Below are positions 47,756 through 58,812 of a stretch of 64,000 bases of DNA, piece by piece; the stretch's first letter is position 1, and the number at the start of each line of letters is the position of its first letter. The stretch covers positions 1,950,208-2,014,207 of the forward strand of contig CM033744.1 in NCBI GenBank assembly GCA_019671005.1. Direction: 5' to 3'. This DNA is from Hibiscus mutabilis (taxonomy: Eukaryota; Streptophyta; Magnoliopsida; Malvales; Malvaceae). The notes below the pieces were generated by a model. It did no database searches, had not been told where the DNA came from, and worked only from the letters and a program-made list of their open reading frames with translations. A program made the position numbers and the translations under genes.

Positions 47756-49780
47756 TTAAAACTATATTAAAATTCTGTTTTTCACAAAACATAAATCCAG
47801 AAAACAAAATACAAACTCAATCATAAAATAAAACGTGACTTACATGCCTACTAATACATAGGTATCGTACTCCACGCGCAACGCCAAGGGAACTCTAAAC
47901 TGATATCGGTCATAAATCTATAATCAAATTTCTTTAGCCTGCAATGGTGAAACAAAGTGAGTTTAGGAAAGCTCAGAAATACAAAGCTACCAAATAATGA
48001 TGTAAACAAATGCTTGTAAGGTAAAACATATACGTGGTATAGTATAAAACTATCACGGTGTTTCGGGTATCCACAGGTTCCAATTACGGTTCATTTTAAA
48101 TTCTTATCTATCCTTCAACTGAACTCCAATAGGCAGTTTTCCAAGACCGCATCTATAAGGTATTTACCTAAGCCCATTGGGCGTAGGTGCTGACCTAAAG
48201 GGGTATATTGGGTCCAAAAGAATCGTCCTAACTGAATCATAAAAGCCTGAATGCAGAATGTATTACCCTAGTCGAAGCGTAGGAACCTAATACAATAGTC
48301 ATAAAGAATTACCCTAGCCGAAGCGTAAGAACCTGATACAGTAGTCATAAGGAATTACCCTAGCCGAAGCGTAGGAACATGATACAATAGTCATAAGGAA
48401 TTACCCTAGACGAAGCGTAGGAACCTGATACAGTAGTCATAAGGAATTACCCTAGCCGAAGCATAGGAACCCGATACAATAGTCATGATGAATTACCCTA
48501 GCCGAAGCGTAAGAACCTGATACAATAGTCATAAGGAATTACCCTAGCCGAAGCGTAGGAACCTGATACAGTAGTCATAAGGAATTACCTTAGCCGAAGC
48601 GTAGGAACCTAATACAGTAGTTATAAGGAATTACATTAGACGAAGCTTAGGAACCTGATACAATAGTCAAAAGGAATTACCCTAGCCGAAGCATAGGAAC
48701 CTGATGCAGTAGTCATAAGGAATTACCCTAGCTGAAGCGTAAGAACCTGATACAGTACAGGACATGCGGAATTACCAGCCGGTTAGGGCTAAACCTAGAA
48801 CAAGAGGAATTACCAGCTTGATCAGAGCTGAACCTCAGGCACTTCATATAATACCCAAGTACCCCAGATAAAACAGTCTAAGCAATGATAACAGTAATCA
48901 CCAGTAAGCAGTCGTTGCCGTAAATATCAGCAGACAATTATTTTCAGTGAAACAGTAACTAGAGAGAATATTTTTTCTAAATTCGATATAGAGTTATATT
49001 TCGGACAGATGAAAGTCATGATCACACAGAAATTCAGATATATCAGAATAGATTTAAGGAAGTCGGGTAGATTAGGATCAATTAAAATTTCGAATATATC
49101 ATGAGGGTTCTAGTAAATTCTGCTCATGAGGGTATTTTGATTATCTTAGCACTCGGAGTAATTTCTCAGTTTAATCAAGATAGAGTAAGTCGGTGATTTA
49201 TTATGCTGAAGATTACTAACGGCAGATCAGGCTTCCAAGTCTATTCTATTAACCACGTCTCATCAATGCATTACCTTTCAAGTATTCGAATAGGTACACA
49301 ATTTATCTTGAAATGAGCCTCGAATAATTGAATATGTATTTGTGCATTATTCTTTCATTATTGTAACATTATTAAGAATGGCCGATTTTCATAAGTCTGA
49401 CTTCAAACCCATAAAGGCATTGCAGTCAATTGCGTTCTATCAAAAAAATATTTTTAGATTTTCCCAAGCTTTCACACATCTCAAGCATATGGGTATTTAA
49501 TCATTTATGTGCTCAATGGTAGTTTAACGTCCTGACCCTTACGTTCCTTACAACAACTTATTCATTTCGGATTCTCAAGAGTATATTATTCATTTCAGTT
49601 AAACTAGTAATTTCATTTCTTGAGGTTATCCGCCATTTCAATCATTCCGATCAATTCATTCCTTATAGTTATTTAGATCATTTCAGGAATACGAATAAAT
49701 TCCAGTTAATTTATATTCAGGTATTTATCCATTGTTCAAGAAAAATCCAAGTGGTTTGTTATCACACATATTTACATCTT
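47756..49780. repeat. Tandem duplication, copy 2 (~2.0 kb)
   Basis: A direct repeat of copy 1 with a few percent visible differences. The size difference is mainly extra minisatellite units (eleven at 48263-48755). A 40-bp remnant of the junction ('tttaggtatttatccagtg') is repeated just before it. Confidence 0.85.
48263..48755. repeat. 46-bp minisatellite, about 11 units
   Basis: Same unit as at 46484, starting at 48263 and repeated every 46 bp to about 48722. Units show more variants (caatagtc/cagtagtc, gcataggaac). Confidence 0.9.
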
Positions 49781-50329
49781 GATTCCGAAGTGTTTCCCAA
49801 TAACCAGGTTTTCAAATGAGGTAGTTATTTTATCAGATCAAGTGTAAATTCCAGATCATTTCTTTTGATAAAGGTATTTTAATCATTCTTATGCCTCGAT
49901 GGTATTATCAACTTTTCTTAACGAAAAGTTTAAATTATCAAACTTTTAACACTATTCATTAAAATCATGCATAATTTAACAAAATACCAACATGTTTCGT
50001 AAAGTATGCAAGAGGTAATAATGTATTACCTTAAGTCCTTGCTACATCGGTCGACCCTTGAAATGACATTCGAACACTCTCGAGCCCGAATTCGACGTCC
50101 CATAACCTCTTAGATCCAAAGATATACAGATGCCTTCATTTAACCACAATCCAAAATCAGTCCTTAATCACATTGCCTTTAAACTGAGTAATGAAGTACA
50201 AAAGCATGTTTAGGTCTAATGTCAGATTTAGAGGCTTTCGAGTTAAAATTTCACAAAACCGACTTCAAGAATGGATTCAGGACGTCGAAAAACATAAAAT
50301 AATGGTTTTCATAAAATTTGACTTTTTGG

Positions 50330-50560
50330 TCAAAGCCAACGTTGACGTCAAGTTGACTTCATCAGTCAACGGTCAATGCTGACATCAGCAGTCAATGCTG
50401 ATGTCATCGATCAACGGTCAATGCTGGCGTCATTGGTCAACAGTCAGCGGTCAATGTTGACATCATCGGTCAATGCTGACGTCAACAGTCAACGCTGATG
50501 TCATCGGTCAACGGGTTGACCCGAGCGAGTTGACTCACTAAGTTGACTCGGTCAACGGGT
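50330..50560. repeat. Array of GGTCAATGCTGACGTCA-like units
   Basis: About nine degenerate repeats of 'ggtcaatgctga(c/t)gtca' with 5-15-bp spacers, giving a dense run of GTCAA/TTGAC and TGACGTCA motifs. It lies within the LTR-like block. Confidence 0.8.
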
Positions 50561-51458
50561 CTAGTCGGATCAATGGGTCGGATTGGGTGAACGGGTCAGA
50601 TCGGGTTAACGGGTCGGGTCGATTCAGAATCGGTTCAACCTTGAACTGGTTCAAGGCTGGTTCGAGCCCAGTTCACTTCGGCCACCGTCCAAGGCGACCA
50701 AAAATTGCCCTGGCGGCGCGTGGAGTCTACGCGCGACCCTACAAGGCCAAGAAAATGCCCAAAGTGCATATTTTTGCTGGGAAAATCAATCACAATTCAT
50801 CCAAAACGTGATTTAAGAAATCCTCAAGTCGAAAAACACCAAAACTTACCAAAATTTACCCAGATCGAAGGGGAACCGTTCAAAACTGACGAAGCTCCGT
50901 TGAGACCCTTGCTGGCGTCGGACAGGCGATCTAGTTGGAGGATTTTGCTCGCCCTTCTTCGCAGGTCATGCCATGGCTGTCGACGCGCCCAAACGGCAAT
51001 GAAGACGGTCATAAAACAAAAAAACAGATATGGCGAGCAAGGTTTATATTTTTGAAATTTCAACCTAAGTTTTATGGCGAACGAGGAGACGGTTCTGCGT
51101 GTAGTGGCTGGGGTTATGCTCAGGCTAAGACTGCGGACACAACACTGGCGGCGGTGCACGACATAGGCCGGTGGTGGCCGAGATCGATGGGGTAGACGAG
51201 GGACAGGGGAAGTGAAGGGTTGGGAGAAAGATCTGGTTTTTCTATTATTATTATTTTCATATTTGAATGGAATATGAAGGGCCATTGACTCAGCTTTATC
51301 TTTTGCTGGGTAACCGATTAGGATATAATTTAAAATTTATTTTTTTGCAAACTCATATCAAAAATAGAGCATTGGTTCAATGGTAACCTCCTTTAACTAT
51401 GCAGCCAAGAACCTTGGCTGCATTTCTCCATTTTTTTTAACCTCTTAAGGGTGTTACA

Positions 51459-52640
51459 ACTATTATAAAAAGTGAGATTGAAGAACTTTGGAAAACTTTA
51501 GAGATCAAACATAAATTATCATAGCTCTAGATCTTAATTATATGGATTAAAATTGAATTTATAAAACCTAAAGGCATAAAAAAGAAATTTGACAAAATTT
51601 AAGGGGACCAACTGGTCCCCAGTTCCGGTCTGCTAGATTTTTCCCTGCACCAGGCCTGCAGCTTATTGGCTTATAAGGCATTTACATATCAGTCGGTAGT
51701 TTTTGTCTATGCTAATTTTATAATATCTTGATTGCTGATTTGTTAACACATACACGAATATTTATTATTATTATTATTTATAGCCTAATAAAATCAAGCA
51801 AGTCAATTGGTCTAAATATGCTAGGGGTTCTATATTATTTCAAAACTTAAAATTTAGTTCCTATATTTTGTAAGATTGAATCATTGTACTATTTATTAAT
51901 TGAAAATCTTAGTCTCCTCCTTACCTTCAGTTCAATTTCGTAAGAATAAAGTATAGAGACTAAATTTTAAAGTTTGACACAGTAAAAGAACTTTTGACAT
52001 GTTTAAAACCAAATAAATTTCACAAACAATAAATTAATTTAAATTTTATAAAAAAATATTTATCATAACGTATTGATATAATATTTTTCTGATGCAATTT
52101 TTAAACTAGACATAACCTATAATTCCTTAAATTGGATGCTATTATATATTTAAAGATGTTCGATTTAATATTTTTAAAATATTTTTTCTTAGCCCACACC
52201 GTGTAAATAAATAGTTTAAATTCATATCTTTTAGCGAGAACAACAATTTCTTTTCTACTCGAACAGCTCAATGAGTTTAGAATATTTATTTATTTTAAAC
52301 ACAAAGGCAGTAAAATTCAGGAACTTGAATTAACTGTTTTTGTACCATGTGTAGCTTGTGAGCTTTAGTACATATATTTCAATTTAGTAAATTTTAATTA
52401 TTTTATTTAAAAAAAATTAAATTTCAATCCTAATCTAAATCATACAAGAACGATTTGATTAGATTCTATGAGCTTAAAATGATTACATAGGGAACATAAA
52501 TTAAATCTACAATTTATGTCTAATACAAACATTTAAAAAAGAAATTAATTTAATAAAATATAAAGACTTCAATACATATTACAGGGACTAATAGAAGAAT
52601 TTGACCTAATTCTCAGCAACTATTAAATAGTAAATAAAAA
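51459..52640. other. AT-rich intergenic region, no gene seen
   Basis: No open frame of note. It contains an (att)n run at 51765-51780. The last 300 bp should include the SIGB promoter, but I see no clear TATA box. A CT-rich 'tctctctctcaacctcaggc' and a (caggcagg)n run at 52663-52699 probably lie in the SIGB 5' UTR. Confidence 0.45.
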
Positions 52641-52862
52641 TAAAAAAGGGGTCTATTTTCAGTTGTCTCTCTCTCAACCTCAGGCAGGCAGGCAGGCAAC
52701 GCTGCTTCCCCTTATCCTCTTCTTTATCACAATATATCCATTACCCTTTCTTCAAATTCTCTTCCTTTTCTAAAAAAGTCATTTTTTTTCTCTTCAAAAA
52801 AGTCATTTTTTTCTTTCTTTTGCTTTACCAGCCCTGCAAATCTTGTTCCTGAAAGTTCAAAA

Positions 52863-52877
52863 ATGTCAAGCACTTAA
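52863..52877 (+). other. Possible 4-codon uORF in SIGB 5' leader
   Basis: ATG TCA AGC ACT TAA, 125 bases upstream of the SIGB ATG in genomic distance. A GT...AG pair at about 52902-52974 would make a 5'-UTR intron between them. Whether the uORF is in the mRNA depends on the transcription start, which the sequence does not show. Confidence 0.4.
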
Positions 52878-52987
52878 CCTTATAGAACGAGAGGAGACCC
52901 AGTAAGTCTCTTCATATTTTTTCATCCTCTGGCTGTCGAAGGAGAAACAAATAATTTAATCTTTTTTTTGCCAGCAGGAAGGAGAGG

Positions 52988-55900
52988 ATGTCTTGTTTAT
53001 TGCCACAATTCAAATGCCAGCCTGACACTTTCTCTATCCAATTCAGGACTCACCATTCCCACCATTGTAAGTTTTCACACTCAAATTTGGCTTTTTTTTA
53101 ATTGGAATTCGAATGGATAGTTGCTATTATAAATATAGAACTTGATTGAAAGTTGGAGACTTTATTGAATCAGAAGTCTAATCTGGGTTTGCTTTTCTTT
53201 TGGTAACAATTTTGAATTTGCTAAAGTGTTGCTACTTATGTTTGCATATGTTTTTATTTAGATTTTTTTACAAGTAGTGGTTGTTACATTTTTCTACTGG
53301 ATTGAATGCTATAGGCTTTATTTTATCAGAATTCAGAAGTGAAATGGGGTTTTCTTTGTTTTTGTGATTGTTTTAGGTAGCTTCTTCATTATTGGATTTT
53401 TGTTTCAAACTGGATTTTTCAATGCCACTAAGTCAATATTATTTCTCTGATGAATTTACATGGTCTGGTGGCAAATGCCTTTTAATCTCTATGATAATTC
53501 AGATCAGATTTTACTGGATTTGTGTATTTTCGTACGGTACTTACCTTTCTTTATCTGTCACTAGCAAGAATTTAATGTGGCTTTGTCACTTGTGTAACAA
53601 TGTAAGTTATGCCAATAGGCGCTTTTGCTGATGCTCTAAAGTTTAGTGGATCGATATTTGTTGGCTTAGGTGCTTGTCATTCATATGTTTGTATCTTTGT
53701 CATCCCCACATCACAAGTGTTCCCTGGATAAAGCTTTTGCAGTTTGTAATGTTTTCGTTTGCGCAGTTACTTGTAATGTTTCTCATATGCTCTTTGTCCT
53801 AATTGGTAATGATATCATTTGTCATTATTTGTTTTCTAATGATTTCTTGGTTGAACCTGCAGCAAAACATAAAGAATTTATATGTTTCCGGGCTCAATGT
53901 GTTGTGTCTACCACTTCATCAACAGCAACAGCAACAAACACAGTGCTTGATGTACAGAAGCTAAGATTACCATCTTTTGAAGCTCATTCCAATTCAGTTG
54001 TGACAGATAGACCGTGGACATATACAGGAGCAACTGGTCCACCCTTAGAGGTCAGTCTTGTTAGTTTCGAGGATATGATGTTAAGATTTTGATCGGAAAA
54101 TCGTGGGGTACTTACTGCTGCACTTCTGAAATATAAATATTTTCTTCGCTCCTCTAGTTCGTTATGCCTAGATAAACTTTAAGGTAAATTACACCAGTAG
54201 TCACCGAACTATGGTTTCTTTCCTATTTTGGTCACCGAACTATTTTTTTTGGCAAAAACATCACTAACGTTATGTTTCCTTCCTATTTTGGTCACCGGCC
54301 GTTAAAAACTTGACGGTTTTGCTGACGTGGAATTTTTTTTTTTTATTTTATTTTCCATGTCATTTCTTTTCTCTCCTCGTAAGCAATATATGTTATTTTA
54401 TAATATTTTTATTTAAACTAACAGGATGGTGACACGTGTAACTGCCTATTAGTGGAATAAAGTGAATGAAAAATCAAGCCCCTTATGCAGCCAGAGGATG
54501 GTGACACGTGTAGCTGTCTAATAGGATGGTGACACGTGTAACTGCCTATTAGTCGAATCTCTCTGGCTGCATAAGAGGCTTGATTTTTCATTCCTTTTAT
54601 TCCACTAATAGGTAGTGACATGTGTCACCATCCTATTAGTTTGAATAAAAATATTATAAAATAACATATATTGCTTACGAGGAGAGAGAAGAAATGACAT
54701 GGAAAATTAAAAAAATAAAATAAAATTCTACGTCAGTAAAATCGTTAAGTTTTTAACAGACGGTGACCAAAATAGGAAGGAAACATAACGTTAGTGATGT
54801 TTTTATCAAAAAAAAATAGTTTGGTGACCAAAATAGGAAGGAAACATAACATTAGTGATGTTTTTGCCAAAAAAAATAATTCAGTGACCAAAATAGGAAA
54901 GAAACCATAGCTCGGTGACTACTGATGTAGTTTACCCTAAACTTTATTAATCATCCATTTTATGTGAATATCATGCTAGACAATGAAACTGTAAAGTTCG
55001 AGTAAACTTCATATTATACATGAACATCATGCATTTTAGTTAGAAGTAGTTTTGCTCTTAGACCATTTGAAAGGGTGTTCTTTTTCCCATAATTCTGTTT
55101 TCTCGGTGATCGTTAAAAAAGTGAGACAATTCGTTATCTGCAGGCAAGCTTCGGGGCAACTTTAGCAGCTGAAAATCTTCTTACCAGTGATGATGTCGTA
55201 ATTGCTGCTGCAGCTGCTGAAGCAGTAGCTCTTGGACGAGCAGCTGCTAAGGTTGCTAAGGATGCTGCCGTCATGGTTAAAAATTCTGCAAAAACAGAAA
55301 TGAAATCTTCAGGGCCATCTGCAACTGACACTTTGACATCCAAGTGGGGTCTGTTTACCGAAGCAGAGAGGGCCGGTATTGTTGGAGATACTCCCTCAGA
55401 TGAACGTGAACTGGAAGAATATTCAGAGAAAAATTCCACAAAAGAATCAGATGAGCTAGAGCCCACAAGTGAAGAACTTAAACTTCTTGAGGAACAATTA
55501 TCCGGTAGTATAGCAGTGAGGTCAACGCGCCAAACTGAACGAAAAGCTAAAAGAACAAGAGCAGCAAAGAAGGGTTCTGTCAACATGATTTCTGTGAAGT
55601 CTGGTTCTACCAACAAAAAGCGGCGTGGTGCTTTACAAGATGTAGACTACTCTGATCCATTGCGTTACTTGAGAGGGACTACTAGTACTTCCAGGCTTCT
55701 CACTGCTAACGAAGAAATAAAGTTGTCGGAAGGAATACAGGTACGATGAATTGACTGGCATATAGGTAAACTAGGACTCCTAGGGAGACAACTCCTATAT
55801 TCAGTTAATCTATCACCAAGTGCATTTTTTAACTTCGATATTATATCCGAAATGATGCCATGAATGCTTTAAGATTTCTTAATATAAAGCTTGTCCTCTT

Positions 55901-57164
55901 GGTTTTGTACATAATTTTCCCCTCTTATTGATGATTTCAGGACTTGTTGAAACTGGAAAGCCTCCAGGAAGAGCTTATTGAGCGATGTGGACGACAACCA
56001 ACCTATGCTCAGTGGGCTGCTGCTGCTGGAGTTGATCGGAGGACCCTGAGGCAGCGCTTAAATTACGGCACACTTTGCATGGACAAAATGGTTAAAAGCA
56101 ACATACGGCTCGTTATTTCAATTGCGAAAAATTATCAGGGAGCCGGAATGAATCTCCAAGATCTTGTCCAGGTATGTGATTGTGATCTCTGGCATGCAGC
56201 TGAACGAGTTGAGTTTATCATGAGAATGGAACCAGGAAAAAATAAGAAAGAAAGAACGATTGAAATAGTGAGTTTAGCTTATGCTTTTAGTGTCTAAATC
56301 TTGCACGGTTCACTCACAGGAAGGATGCCGAGGCCTTATAAGAGGTGCTGAGAAGTTTGATGCTTCTAAAGGCTTCAAGTTCTCAACTTATGCTCACTGG
56401 TGGATTAAGCAAGCTGTACGGAAGTCTCTCTCAGATCAGTCGAGAACAATTCGCTTGCCGGTAAGCTCTAGACTGTTCTGGTCCTAAACTCTTACTCTTT
56501 GCTAGTGTCTAAGATAAATAACACACTACCGATTACCTTCATATGATTTACAGTTTCACATGGTTGAGGCAACATATAGAGTGAAGGAAGCACGAAAGCA
56601 GCTGTACAGTGAAAATGGAAGACAGCCTGACAATGAAGAAGTTGCACAGGCAACAGGGCTCTCCATGAAGAGGCTCAACGCTGTTCTACTCACGCCAAAG
56701 GCTCCGAGATCTCTCGATCAGAAGATTGGGATTAACCAAAATCTTAAACCATCGGTCTGTCCTATGCCATATGCAACAATTACTATTTCTTTTTCCCGTT
56801 TTAAACCTGTCATCGTTATTGCATTCCGATTTAGTTTCTATATCTGATGGGACTATGTTAATTTTTTTTCCAGGAAGTAATTGCAGACCCTGAAGCAGAT
56901 TCGGCAGAAGATATCTTGCTGAAGGAGTTCATGAAGAAGGATCTGGAGAAAGTGTTGGACAGTTTGAGTCCGAGAGAGAGGCAAGTGATCCGATGGAGGT
57001 TTGGAATGGAAGACGGTAGGATGAAAACTTTGCAAGAAATTGGGGAGTCGATGGGTGTTAGCAGGGAAAGAATCCGACAAATCGAGTTGTGTGCCTTTCG
57101 GAAGTTGAAGAACAAAAGGAGAACAAAACATCTGCAGCAATATTTGATTTCATATGCCTCATAG
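52988..57164 (+). CDS. SIGB: Plastid RNA polymerase sigma factor SIGB (SIG2)
   Basis: A nuclear-encoded sigma-70 factor that directs the plastid-encoded RNA polymerase to chloroplast promoters. In Arabidopsis SIG2 transcribes several plastid tRNA genes. Coding exons are 52988-53066, 53863-54050, 55144-55740, 55941-56171, 56320-56460, 56554-56754 and 56874-57164, all GT-AG, summing to 1728 nt (575 aa, against about 570 in Arabidopsis). Residues 1-60 are Ser/Thr/His-rich, as a chloroplast transit peptide (MSCLLPQFKC start). Region 2 (about 340-412) has NIRLVISIAKNYQGAGMNLQ and FKFSTYAHWWIKQAVRKS, the -10 recognition helices. Region 3 is 413-490. Region 4 (about 500-565) has REIRQIE-type helix-turn-helix (VSRERIRQIE) for the -35 box. 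A conserved basic cluster RSTRQTERKAKR lies before region 1.2. No lesions are seen. The second coding intron carries a foldback element. Confidence 0.95.
54182..54937. mobile_element. 756-bp foldback (MULE-type) element in SIGB intron
   Basis: An almost complete palindrome. The left arm AGGTAAATTACACCAGTAGTCACC... matches the inverted right arm GGGTAAACTACATCAGTAGTCACC... for about 370 bp. It is flanked by a perfect 9-bp TAAACTTTA on both sides (54173-54181 and 54938-54946), the length made by Mutator-like transposases. The centre repeats 'ggtgacacgtgtaactgcc'. No coding capacity. It is 130 bp after the exon-2 donor and about 200 bp before exon 3. Confidence 0.9.
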
Positions 57165-57526
57165 TTGAGTTTTAGAATCAAATGGCTTGTTTAAAAGAAG
57201 TTTCATTTTCTTTCCATTAGCCAAAAGGTTTCACTTTCTTTCCTTTTAGGATTACCTACAAATGGCTGTTCAGAGAAAACAGGAAATTTTTTCCAATGAA
57301 ACATTTTACATTTTTTATGCATCAAACTTCCACTTCAGACACCAATGACATGTTTTTTTATTCATTACTGAGATTATCACAGAAAATTAAAGTAGTCATT
57401 AATCATAATTAAATTTGATAAATTCCAATATGATATGAAAATATGAGACCTTTAATACTTATTTAGTCATAATAATTGTTTCTTTTTCATTATTTCATTC
57501 AAAAAGAAAATTATATTTATGGAAAA
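57165..57526. other. SIGB 3' UTR and intergenic DNA
   Basis: No gene. AT-rich 3' flank. No unambiguous polyadenylation signal could be fixed. Confidence 0.4.
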
Positions 57527-58460
57527 TATTTTGATACACAAGCCTTTTAATTTTAGGGCTTAAGATTTTAGTTTAGGGATTAGCGGTTTAGTGTGTATAG
57601 TGTAGAATTTAATGTTTATGGTTAGAATTTAGAGTTTAGGGTTTTAGGGTGTTAGTGTTTGAGATTTAGGTTTTAAATTTTATAGAAGGGTTGTATAATT
57701 TTTTTATACAATTTATGTATCAAAATATAACCTTATATTTATTATATTAATTTTCTTTTAGTTTTTACTTTGGGTTATATTTTGAAACACAAGTTGTGTA
57801 AAAAAATTATACAAAACTTCAAATTTAAGCTATAAAATCTAAAACCTAAATCCTTAACCCTAACACCTTAAGTCTTAAATGCTAAATTGTAACCATAAAC
57901 CCTAAATTCTATACCTTACAACCTAAACCCCTACCCCTTATACTTCTAAACCCTAAAATTAAAAGGCTTGTATAAAATTTACACAAGTTTATGTATCAAA
58001 GTATTTTCCTTTTTACTTTTTATTATATATTTATCGAGATGTTAACAAAATTCAAATTATAATTGTAATGTAATAATAATAAGGTTTATATTTTGATACA
58101 CAAGTTGTATAAATTTTTTTTACCATTTTATAAAATTTAAAACTTAAATCTCAAACCCTAGCCCCCTAAAGCCTAAACCTAAACCTTAAACTCTTAATTC
58201 TAACCATAAACCTTAATTTCTACTCCCTATACACTAAACCCCTAAACCCTAAAATTAAAAAGGTTGTATAAAAAATTACACAACCTTCATATTTAAGCTA
58301 TAAAATCTAAAAATCTAAATTACTAGCCTTAACACTCTAAACCAACTCTAAATTTTAACTATAAATCTTAAATTATACACTATACAACCTAAATCTCTAA
58401 ACTTAAAATCACAACTTAAATCTCAAAATCTTAAAATTAAAAGGGTTGTGTAAGTTTTTT
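57527..58460. mobile_element. Cluster of MITE-like elements with telomere-like interiors
   Basis: Element 1 (57527-57729) has ends TATTTTGATACACA and TGTATCAAAATATA. Element 2 (57777-58007) has ATTTTGAAACACAAG and TGTATCAAAGTATTTT. Element 3 starts ATATTTTGATACACAAG near 58089 and merges into a degraded fourth copy to about 58460. The cores are degenerate runs of TTTAGGG-like (element 1) or CCCTAAA-like (2-4) sequence, so element 1 is inverted relative to the others. A relative lies at 29461-29726 in NLR-D intron 2. Confidence 0.62.
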
Positions 58461-58812
58461 TTTTCTTTCAAAAAAATATTTTTCTTACCATGATAAATTT
58501 GAGTGAAGAATGAAGCTTTGGCGGAAACAATTAGAAAAAAAAAGGCTACAAAGGCAAGATATCCAAATAAGAAAAGATTCCACACACACACACAGATTAT
58601 AGAATCCGGGTTTTATTAGCCAATTCGGGTCCATATTCGCCCAAAACGAAAAACCCTTTTATTTCTAGATTTTTTTCGTTGCTTCCAGCTCAAAATTCAT
58701 TGCAAAAGATAGAGAGGGAAAACAAAACCAACAAAAGAAAGAAAAAAAAAACTTTGGAGATTGGTTTAACCTTTTCATTTGGGATTTTGGTTTTTGGTTT
58801 TTGATTTTAGAA

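Larger units (their letters stand above)
45959..51458 (-). mobile_element. Minus-strand LTR-like block (Tekay/Del-like) with internal duplication
   Basis: The right border reads GGGTGTTACA at 51449-51458, the complement of the TGTAACACCC start of Tekay/Del LTRs. The candidate left border is TGTAAAAT at 45959, but flanking sequences there do not match, so it is unsure. The block includes a 1.78-kb tandem duplication, a minisatellite and a TGAC-rich array. The open frames at 50587-51285 lie in the LTR and look like chance. Confidence 0.55.

Noticed and set aside
46484..48755. Regular 46-bp repeats resembling a CRISPR array
   Set aside because: Units are contiguous without unique spacers, have no dyad, and lie inside a plant LTR-like repeat. 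This is a minisatellite.
50824..51285. Overlapping 100-150-codon frames near 51 kb
   Set aside because: They lie on both strands within the GC-richer part of the LTR-like block. No domain is recognisable.
54418..54621. 67-codon minus frame in SIGB intron
   Set aside because: It lies in the palindrome centre of the foldback element and repeats itself through the inverted copies.
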